Positions 1 to 4,880 of a stretch of DNA of 5,631 nt are shown piece after piece; positions within the stretch are counted from its first letter, which is position 1, and every line of letters begins with the position of its first letter. Location of the stretch: contig JAAXZP010000347.1 of the NCBI GenBank assembly GCA_012719815.1, forward strand, positions 1 through 5,631, in the 5' to 3' direction. The notes beneath the pieces are model-generated. The model worked only from the letters and a program-made list of their open reading frames with translations, had not been told where the DNA came from and did not search any database. The position numbers and the translations under genes were made by a program. This stretch comes from Christensenellaceae bacterium (lineage in GTDB: Bacteria > Bacillota > Clostridia > Christensenellales > SZUA-584).

Positions 1-305
1 AGCGCCCGGTCCACGCGCCACCACAGGTTCTCCAGTATCTGCGTGAAGTTTTTGGACACCTTGCTGTTCTTTAAGCTCATGCCGCGTGCGAACGCGCTGT
101 AGATATGGCCGTGCGTATTGATAAGGCCCGGCATGATGACGCCGCCCTGTGCGTCGTAGAATTCGCCGTCGCGGTATTTTGCCTTCATCTCTGCCGTAGT
201 GCCAAAGTCCGCAATCGGCGTCCCGTCCACCACGACACACCCGTCATGGATCACAGGACATGAAGCGTTCTGGGTGATGAGCACCCCGTTTCCGATCAGT
301 ATCAT
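1..305 (-). CDS. ssnA: SsnA-type putative aminohydrolase, N-terminal part (3' end outside window)
   Basis: Only the first 101 residues are present; the gene runs off the left edge. The translation begins MILIGNGVLITQN. It shows the small N-terminal beta-sandwich of amidohydrolase-superfamily enzymes, then the strand-1 metal motif VIMPGLINTHGHIYS (residues 56-70), where H65 and H67 form the HxH metal pair. The stretch LENLWWRVDRA (91-101) closely matches the diagnostic LKNLWWRLDRA of E. coli SsnA as I remember it, which separates it from generic cytosine deaminase or dihydropyrimidinase relatives. The family is a cytosolic metal-dependent hydrolase/deaminase, genetically tied to xanthine dehydrogenase, ygfK and selenium-dependent hydroxylase clusters; its exact substrate is uncertain to me. 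The ATG at 303-305 is chosen because GGAAAGGA lies about 6 nt upstream. It is last in the visible minus-strand operon, 101 nt after the carbamate kinase. The remaining active-site residues cannot be checked here. Confidence 0.88.
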   Translation of the reverse strand, partial: MILIGNGVLITQNASCPVIHDGCVVVDGTPIADFGTTAEMKAKYRDGEFYDAQGGVIMPGLINTHGHIYSAFARGMSLKNSKVSKNFTQILENLWWRVDRA

Positions 306-362
306 CGCCGTTTCCTTTCCATCAATTAAGCCGTACAGGGAATATTCCTTAAAATTCCGTCA

Positions 363-386
363 GGGAAATGCCAGAAGGCATTCCCC
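363..386 (-). promoter_or_regulatory. Intercistronic hairpin between carbamate kinase and ssnA
   Basis: On the minus strand this reads GGGGAATGCC, loop TTCT, GGCATTTCCC: a 10-bp stem with one G-U pair and a 4-nt loop. It begins 20 nt after the kinase stop codon. No proper U-tract follows; the only T-run is TTTT about 7 nt downstream, so it is not a textbook intrinsic terminator. It may be a leaky terminator or an RNA-stabilising/processing hairpin that sets ssnA expression apart from the upstream genes. The rest of the 101-nt gap holds a GGAATATTCC palindrome (339-348) and the ssnA ribosome site. I see no convincing separate promoter there. Confidence 0.6.
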
Positions 387-406
387 CGGAACCTTGCAAA
401 CTTCTG

Positions 407-1351
407 TTAAGGCACGATAACCGTGCCGGTTTTGCCCTCGAGACCGTCCATCAGCTTGTCGAGCGACGTGATCAGCGCCTTGCACTGCGGCCTGGCCTGA
501 ACAACGCGCATCGCCGCTATCACCTTGGGCAACATGGAACCTTTGCCGAAATGGCCTTCGTCGATGTATTTCTGCGCTTCTTCCAGCGTCAGGCGGCTCA
601 GCCACTGTTCGTTTTCCTTGCCGTAGTTGAGCGCCACTTTCTCCACTGCTGTCAGTATAACAAAGTAATCGGCGTCTATCAAATTCGCGAGCTTCGCGCT
701 AGTCAAATCCTTGTCGATAATGGCTTCAACGCCTTTGAGCCGGTTGCCGATCTGCTGTACCGGTATGCCGCCGCCGCCGCACGCGATGACCACCTGCCCT
801 GCCTCCATCAGCACACGGATGGTCTCGATCTCCACGATGTGCTGCGGCTCGGGCGAAGCCACCACCTGCCGCCAGCCTTTGGGGAACTTCACCAGCACTT
901 CGCCCATCTTCCGCCGCCTTTCAGCCTGCTCGTCGTTGAGATACAGACCGATGGGCTTGGTGGGCTCGTTAAACGCCGGGTCGTCCGGGTCCACGATCAC
1001 CTGCGTGATGACCGTGGACACCGGGATATTCAGCCCCTGGTTCAAAAGCTCCTCGCGCAGCATGTTCTGCAGGTCGTAGCCGATGTAGCCCTGCGTGATG
1101 CTGACGCAGACCGACATCGTAAACCGGTCGATGTCGTGGTCTATTTTGTAAGTGTCAAAGCAGTCGGTCACCAGCCCCACCTGCGGGCCGTTGCCGTGCG
1201 TCACCACGACCTGATACCCCGCCTTCACGAGCTCCACGATTTTCTTACTGGTGCTCCTGATGGCGACCATCTGCTCCGAAAGATTCTCCCCCAGCGCGTT
1301 GCCGCCCAGGGCGATAACGACTTTCTTTTTCACGGGGTTCACCCTATCCAT
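407..1351 (-). CDS. arcC: Carbamate kinase (ArcC/YqeA family)
   Basis: It catalyses carbamoyl phosphate + ADP to carbamate + ATP in the cytosol, the substrate-level phosphorylation step of carbamoyl-yielding catabolism. The 314 residues match the usual length of about 310. Amino-acid-kinase-fold motifs in order: GGNALG (16-21, nucleotide loop), HGNGPQVG (52-59), QGYIGYDLQN (87-96), KPIG (132-135), RQVVASPEP (161-169), AGQVVIACGGGGIPV (184-198), IIDKD (211-215), ILTAVEKVALN (232-242), KGSMLPKV (270-277) and GKTGT (306-310). It resembles E. coli YqeA (GKENEQWL, EGHF-KGSMLPKV), fitting a purine/ureide locus rather than an arginine-deiminase operon; no arcA is present. The first 13 nt overlap the end of ygeW. 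The given ATG may not be the true start: an in-frame GTG at 1331-1333, giving MKKKVVIALGGNALG, matches family N-termini better and has an AGGG element 8 nt upstream, so the protein may be 308 residues. Confidence 0.95.
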   Translation of the reverse strand: MDRVNPVKKKVVIALGGNALGENLSEQMVAIRSTSKKIVELVKAGYQVVVTHGNGPQVGLVTDCFDTYKIDHDIDRFTMSVCVSITQGYIGYDLQNMLREELLNQGLNIPVSTVITQVIVDPDDPAFNEPTKPIGLYLNDEQAERRRKMGEVLVKFPKGWRQVVASPEPQHIVEIETIRVLMEAGQVVIACGGGGIPVQQIGNRLKGVEAIIDKDLTSAKLANLIDADYFVILTAVEKVALNYGKENEQWLSRLTLEEAQKYIDEGHFGKGSMLPKVIAAMRVVQARPQCKALITSLDKLMDGLEGKTGTVIVP

Positions 1352-2523
1352 CTGGGGTTCGCCCTGTCGATGAGACCGGCAAGAACGGCGCCCGGATCTT
1401 TCACCTTGCTCAAAAGTATCATCGCAGCGATGATGTACGGCTTGTTGCCCGCCTGCTTATACAGTGGCACACGGTAACGGTCGAACACCGATTCCTGCAC
1501 CTCGCCCTGCGCACACGACACGCCGGTGATATCCGCCGGCAGACAGTGCAGATACAGCGCCTCTTTATTCTTCGTCAGCGCCATCATCTCTTCGGTGCAT
1601 TCCCAGTCCTTATGCTGCGCGTTCTGCGCCAGCAGCTCTTTTTCCAGCGCCTTGATGCCGTCAAAATCGCCCTTACCGTACAGGTCGGTGCGCTTCTCCA
1701 TCGCCGCGAACGGCGCCCAGCTCTTGGGATACACAATATCCGCGTCCTTGAACGCTTCCTGCATGCTGTTGGTTTTGGTAAAGCTGCCGCCCGAAGCCGC
1801 CGCGTTTTTGCGCGCCACTTCCTCGACGTCGCTCATCACTTCGTAGCCTTCCGGATGCGCTAGCACCACATCCATGCCGAAGCGGGTCATCAGGCCAATC
1901 ACGCCCTGCGGCACCGACAGCGGCTTGCCGTACGACGGCGAATAAGCCCACGTCATCGCGATCTTCTTGCCCTTCAGGTTCTCCACGCCGCCGAAATGCT
2001 TGATGATGTGCAGCATGTCGGCCATCGTCTGCGTCGGGTGGTCGATGTCGCACTGCAGGTTGACCAGCGTGGGCCGCTGCTCCAGCACGCCGGCTTCATA
2101 GCCCTCCTGCACGTACTGGGCCACCTCGCGCATATACTTGTTGCCCTTACCGATGTACATGTCGTCTCGGATGCCGATGACGTCCGCCATGAACGAAATC
2201 ATGTTGGCCGTCTCGCGCACCGTCTCGCCGTGGGCAATTTGAGACTTGCCTTCGTCGAGGTCCTGTACAGTGAGGCCCAGCAGGTTGCATGCGCTTGCAA
2301 AGCTGAAGCGGGTGCGGGTAGAGTTGTCCCGGAACAGCGAGATGCCCAGGCCGCTGTCGAATATGCGCGCGGAAATGTTGTTCTCGCGCATTTTGCGCAG
2401 CAGCTCCGCCACCAAAAATACGCCTTCGATTTCCTCGTCCGTCTTCTCCCATGTCAGAAAGAAGTCGTTGAGGTACATGTTTTTCAGGTTCAGGCTGTTT
2501 ATTTTTTCTACCAATTCCTTCAT
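1339..2523 (-). CDS. ygeW: Knotted carbamoyltransferase YgeW
   Basis: This is a cytosolic member of the aspartate/ornithine carbamoyltransferase superfamily, in the knotted YgeW branch. The 394 residues match the family length of nearly 400. Carbamoyl-phosphate-binding loop: FRDNSTRTR (64-72). Other family signatures: DLDEGKSQIAHGETVRETAN (88-107), LVNLQCDIDHPTQTMAD (153-169), KKIAMTWAYSPSYGKPLS (186-203), DIVYPKSWAPF (262-272), and HCLPADITGVSC (326-337), which contains the transcarbamylase HCLP motif. The ornithine-binding DxxxSMG signature is absent, so this is not ArgF. The YgeW substrate was long unknown. The downstream carbamate kinase suggests it runs in the catabolic direction, phosphorolysing a ureido compound to carbamoyl phosphate; this direction is inference. 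The start is supported by GGAGGA (2534-2539), 10 nt upstream. It lies 20 nt after ygeY and overlaps the kinase by 13 nt, so translational coupling is likely. Confidence 0.96.
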   Translation of the reverse strand: MKELVEKINSLNLKNMYLNDFFLTWEKTDEEIEGVFLVAELLRKMRENNISARIFDSGLGISLFRDNSTRTRFSFASACNLLGLTVQDLDEGKSQIAHGETVRETANMISFMADVIGIRDDMYIGKGNKYMREVAQYVQEGYEAGVLEQRPTLVNLQCDIDHPTQTMADMLHIIKHFGGVENLKGKKIAMTWAYSPSYGKPLSVPQGVIGLMTRFGMDVVLAHPEGYEVMSDVEEVARKNAAASGGSFTKTNSMQEAFKDADIVYPKSWAPFAAMEKRTDLYGKGDFDGIKALEKELLAQNAQHKDWECTEEMMALTKNKEALYLHCLPADITGVSCAQGEVQESVFDRYRVPLYKQAGNKPYIIAAMILLSKVKDPGAVLAGLIDRANPRWIG

Positions 2524-2533
2524 ATATTAATAT

Positions 2534-2539
2534 TCCTCC
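2534..2539 (-). promoter_or_regulatory. Ribosome binding site of ygeW
   Basis: GGAGGA sits in the 20-nt gap between the ygeY stop codon and the ygeW ATG, with a rather long 10-nt spacer. A ribosome finishing ygeY would uncover or deliver directly onto it, supporting coupled translation. Confidence 0.75.
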
Positions 2540-2543
2540 AGTA

Positions 2544-3746
2544 TTATTGAACATCTCTTTTGCGGTAGCACGTCGGCAGAGCCGCGTATATGGCCGCGCA
2601 CTTGACAAGGTCGGCCTTCCAGGTCTTCTCGTTGGGCGCGTGCGCCTGCGCTTCCTTGCCAGGCCCGAGGCCAATGCACGGTATGCCGAACCGCCCCATG
2701 ATGGACACGCCGTTGGTCGAGAACGTCCACTTGTCCACCACGGGTTCGCCGTACATGCCGCGGTACGCTTCCACCATCGCCTGCGTCGTGATATGGTCCT
2801 CCGGAGACACCCAGGTCGGGAAGTAGCAGTCCGTCGGGTACACCAGGCCGGTGTAGGAAGGACGGTCGTACTTGTACATGGACACTTCGGCGTTGTACTT
2901 CTTCACGGACGGCAGCGCGCGTATCTCCTCCAGCGCGGATTCATACGTCTCGCCGTCGGTCAAACGCCGGTCGATGGAAATGGAGCAACTGTCCGCCACA
3001 GCGCAGCGAGACGGCGACGTGAAGAATATCTCGGACACCGCCAGCGTACCCTTGCCGAGGAACGGGTCGTAATGCAGCCGCTCGTTGAGCTCCCTGACCT
3101 CCAACAGTATCTCGGCCATCTTATAGATCGCGTTGTCGCCGCGCTCCGGCGCGCTGCCGTGGCACGAGACGCCCTTGACGTCCACGCGGATCTCCATGCG
3201 GCCGCGCTGACCGCGGTAGATGTTGCCGTCAGTGGGCTCGGTGATCACCACGAACTCCGGGCGCACCTTGTCTTCGTTGATGATGTACTGCCAGCACAGG
3301 CCGTCGCAGTCTTCCTCCTGCACGGTGCCCGTCACCAGAATGGTGTATCCCGCCAGCAGCCCCTGTTCCTTCATGATTTTCGCGCCGTACACCGCGCTCA
3401 CGATGCCGCCCAGCTGGTCGGACGCACCGCGGCCGCCGATCTCCTCGTTGGTCTCATAACCCTCGTACGGGTCGAACGTCCAGTTGTCCCTGTTGCCGAT
3501 GCCCACCGTGTCGATGTGCGCATCAAACGCGATGATCCTGTCTCCGCTGCCCATATAGCCCAGGATGTTGCCCATCCTGTCGATCTCGACGCGATCGAAA
3601 CCGACGGCTTCCATCTCCTGCCGGATACGCTGGACCACCTTCTCTTCCCCCGCGCTTTCGCCGGGGATCGCGATGAGATCACGCAAAAACTTTGTCATCG
3701 CCGCTTCGTAACCTTCAGCGGCCTTCTTGATTAATGCAAAATCCAT
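2544..3746 (-). CDS. ygeY: YgeY-type M20 family metallohydrolase/peptidase
   Basis: This is a two-zinc M20/ArgE/DapE-like amidohydrolase of 400 residues, close to the roughly 403 of E. coli YgeY. Metal and catalytic residues are in place: H77 and D79 in AHIDT; D110 in GRGASDQLGG, the bridging aspartate; E144 (general base) and E145 in TVQEEDCDGLCWQYI; E170 in TEPTD; H369 in AHAPNEKTWK. The lid/dimerisation domain contains SCHGSAPERGDNAIYKM (194-210), with H196 in the usual M20 position, and SEIFFTSPSRCAVADSCS (238-255). No signal peptide is seen, so it is cytosolic. M20 enzymes cleave peptide, N-acyl or N-carbamoyl bonds. Beside YgeW and carbamate kinase, an N-carbamoyl or related C-N bond in a purine-derived intermediate is the likely target (inference). 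The start is supported by AAGGGA (3755-3760), 8 nt upstream. It is the first gene of the minus-strand operon, behind a long leader. Confidence 0.95.
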   Translation of the reverse strand: MDFALIKKAAEGYEAAMTKFLRDLIAIPGESAGEEKVVQRIRQEMEAVGFDRVEIDRMGNILGYMGSGDRIIAFDAHIDTVGIGNRDNWTFDPYEGYETNEEIGGRGASDQLGGIVSAVYGAKIMKEQGLLAGYTILVTGTVQEEDCDGLCWQYIINEDKVRPEFVVITEPTDGNIYRGQRGRMEIRVDVKGVSCHGSAPERGDNAIYKMAEILLEVRELNERLHYDPFLGKGTLAVSEIFFTSPSRCAVADSCSISIDRRLTDGETYESALEEIRALPSVKKYNAEVSMYKYDRPSYTGLVYPTDCYFPTWVSPEDHITTQAMVEAYRGMYGEPVVDKWTFSTNGVSIMGRFGIPCIGLGPGKEAQAHAPNEKTWKADLVKCAAIYAALPTCYRKRDVQ

Positions 3747-3784
3747 TTTACTATTCCCTTTCGCTGTTATTTCAATATTCTACA

Positions 3785-3803
3785 AGGCAAAAAAGTATTG
3801 CCT
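3785..3803 (-). repeat. Small inverted repeat in ygeY leader
   Basis: AGGCAA (3785-3790) and TTGCCT (3798-3803) form a 6-bp stem with a 7-nt loop on either strand. On the ygeY transcript no U-tract follows the stem, so it is not an obvious terminator. It lies 38 nt upstream of the ygeY start. A regulatory or processing role is possible, but a 6-bp stem in AT-rich DNA can arise by chance. Confidence 0.35.
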
Positions 3804-3987
3804 CTGTGTTCTTATTAACCGCGCCTTGTGCGGCATACCCTTGATACTTTTGGAATTGTCTTGGAGCATGCGTTTTTTAAGTATTTAAGTTTACTGTGGC
3901 TGGAATTAGCGAATTATCACCCAACCTTTATACGGCGGAAATTAAAATACAAAAACTTTTTGATAATCTAAATATTTTTTTATTTTG

Positions 3988-4016
3988 ACTGTATCATGCC
4001 AATGCGCTTTTGTCAA
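3988..4016 (-). promoter_or_regulatory. Predicted sigma-70/sigma-A promoter for ygeY-ygeW-arcC-ssnA
   Basis: Read on the minus strand: a perfect -35 TTGACA (4011-4016), a 17-bp spacer, and -10 TACAGT (3988-3993, 4 of 6 consensus) preceded by TGA, forming an extended -10. The predicted transcription start is near 3981, leaving a leader of about 235 nt before the ygeY ATG. It is the strongest promoter-like match I found upstream of ygeY. TTGAC at the -35 and GTCAA just after the -10 form a weak, widely spaced inverted repeat. Confidence 0.6.
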
Positions 4017-4096
4017 CGTATCCAAGCGGGCACAAGCCATAATTTTTAGTATTTTTTTCGCATTCTGCCCTTATCCTATTTTACCCGCGCCCGTCG

Positions 4097-4125
4097 TTGC
4101 CATGCCAGCCCGTTTCATATAAAAT
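4097..4125 (+). promoter_or_regulatory. Predicted sigma-70/sigma-A promoter for yqeC-xdhC
   Basis: The -35 TTGCCA (4097-4102, 5 of 6) and -10 TAAAAT (4120-4125, 5 of 6) are separated by 17 bp. The predicted start is near 4132, giving a leader of about 28 nt that includes the AAGGAA ribosome site of yqeC. The compact geometry contrasts with the long leader on the other side. Confidence 0.6.
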
Positions 4126-4159
4126 GTAAGCATGGATTCTAAGCAAGGAACCGTCTGAA

Positions 4160-4879
4160 ATGGTCATTGCCATCGTCGGCGCAGGCGGCAAAACCACAGT
4201 GCTGTATTGCCTGGGCCATAAGCTCTCCGCCATGGGCCGCCGCGTGCTGCTGACCACAACCACACGAATCTACCGCCCGGACGATATTCCCCTGTATCTG
4301 GGCCCACCCGAACGGCTGCGGCCTGACGCCCCGCTGATGGCAGCCGCCTCCGGCATGGCCGACGCCCGCAAACTGGCGGGATACAGCGCGGGCGATATCG
4401 GCGCGATCACGTCGCTGGGGCTGTTCGATGATATACTCGTGGAAGCGGACGGCGCCGCCCGCAGGCCCATCAAGAGCCCGAACGACACCGAGCCCGTGTA
4501 CCCGCAGCCTGTCCATCTCATCATCGGCGTTATCGGGTTGGACGCGCTCGGGCAGCCCGCAACGGAGGAAAACGTACACCGCCTGCCGCTGTTTACGGGC
4601 GTGACGGGCGCTTCGGCGGGTAAGCCCATTGCCGCGGAGCACGTGCTCGCGCTGATCGGGCACGAAAACGGCCTGTTCCGGTATGCGCCAGCCGGCGTTC
4701 CCCGTGCTGTGTTTCTGAATAAATACGATACAATAGATGAAAACGCCCGCCGGCAGGCTGAGGAAATAGTACAAAATTCACCGTACCCGGCGCTGCTGAC
4801 CGGCTATGGCATGGACTGGCCCGAAGAGTTCATCCGGCGCTTTATGCCGGAGCTTTATCAACCAAGCAAAGGAGAATGA
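4160..4879 (+). CDS. yqeC: Selenium cofactor biosynthesis / hydroxylase accessory protein YqeC
   Basis: The family travels with SelD, YqeB and selenium-dependent molybdenum hydroxylases and is thought to help install the labile selenium cofactor; the chemical step is not settled to my knowledge. The 239-residue protein looks like a P-loop NTPase: IVGAGGKTT (5-13) as a Walker A variant, LLTTTTRIY (30-38), LVEADGAARRPIKSP (93-107) as the acidic switch/metal segment, EPVYP (111-115), GLDALGQP (126-133) with HR at 140-141, and a GTPase-like NKYD (187-190) that hints at guanine-nucleotide preference (inference). No signal or membrane segment. The ATG at 4160 has AAGGAA (4145-4150) 9 nt upstream; an in-frame TAA at 4127-4129 and no intervening ATG, GTG or TTG codon limit other starts. 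Its stop overlaps the end of the xdhC ribosome-binding region, so the two are one transcription unit. Confidence 0.93.
   Translation: MVIAIVGAGGKTTVLYCLGHKLSAMGRRVLLTTTTRIYRPDDIPLYLGPPERLRPDAPLMAAASGMADARKLAGYSAGDIGAITSLGLFDDILVEADGAARRPIKSPNDTEPVYPQPVHLIIGVIGLDALGQPATEENVHRLPLFTGVTGASAGKPIAAEHVLALIGHENGLFRYAPAGVPRAVFLNKYDTIDENARRQAEEIVQNSPYPALLTGYGMDWPEEFIRRFMPELYQPSKGE
4868..4874 (+). promoter_or_regulatory. Ribosome binding site of the XdhC-family gene inside the yqeC 3' end
   Basis: AAAGGAG lies within the last codons of yqeC, with a 6-nt spacer to the ATG at 4881. Because the yqeC TGA (4877-4879) sits between site and start, translational coupling is expected. The site also fixes the start of the downstream gene. 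Confidence 0.8.
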
Positions 4880-4880
4880 T

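Larger units (their letters stand above)
3747..4159. other. Divergent intergenic control region (ygeY / yqeC)
   Basis: This 413-bp gene-free stretch is clearly more AT-rich than the flanking genes. It holds outward-facing promoters for ygeY (3988-4016) and yqeC (4097-4125). The roughly 80 bp between their -35 boxes contains T-runs at 4042-4047 and 4052-4058 and is the natural place for a shared regulator or UP-like elements. The ygeY-proximal 235 bp would be transcribed as leader RNA and holds a small hairpin (3785-3803). I found no tRNA, no long reading frame and no recognisable riboswitch consensus. Confidence 0.75.

Noticed and set aside
368..1477. Long plus-strand open frame (369 codons) opposite the kinase and the end of ygeW
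   Set aside because: It is an antisense shadow of GC-rich coding sequence. Its translation is H/L/R/V-rich with no recognisable domain, while the opposite strand encodes a full kinase.
1339..2523. Ornithine or aspartate carbamoyltransferase (argF/pyrB)
   Set aside because: The ornithine SMG signature is missing and the QCDIDHPTQ, TWAYSPSYGKP and DIVYPKSWAPF blocks are specific to YgeW.
1996..2550. Plus-strand open frame of 184 codons opposite ygeW
   Set aside because: Shadow frame over a clearly conserved carbamoyltransferase.
2547..3734. Long plus-strand open frame (395 codons) covering almost all of ygeY
   Set aside because: Same antisense artefact: composition is skewed to H, R, V and A, there is no family match, and YgeY on the other strand has all of its metal ligands.
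3785..3803. Intrinsic terminator or attenuator upstream of ygeY
   Set aside because: The stem is only 6 bp, and on the transcript strand the T-run lies in the loop rather than after the stem.
3747..3987. Known riboswitch (purine, Moco, guanidine, THF) in the ygeY leader
   Set aside because: None of the conserved core segments of these classes could be found by eye; only a novel element remains possible.
4139..4774. Minus-strand open frame of 211 codons opposite yqeC
   Set aside because: Shadow frame with no recognisable motifs; yqeC on the plus strand has a P-loop and family motifs.
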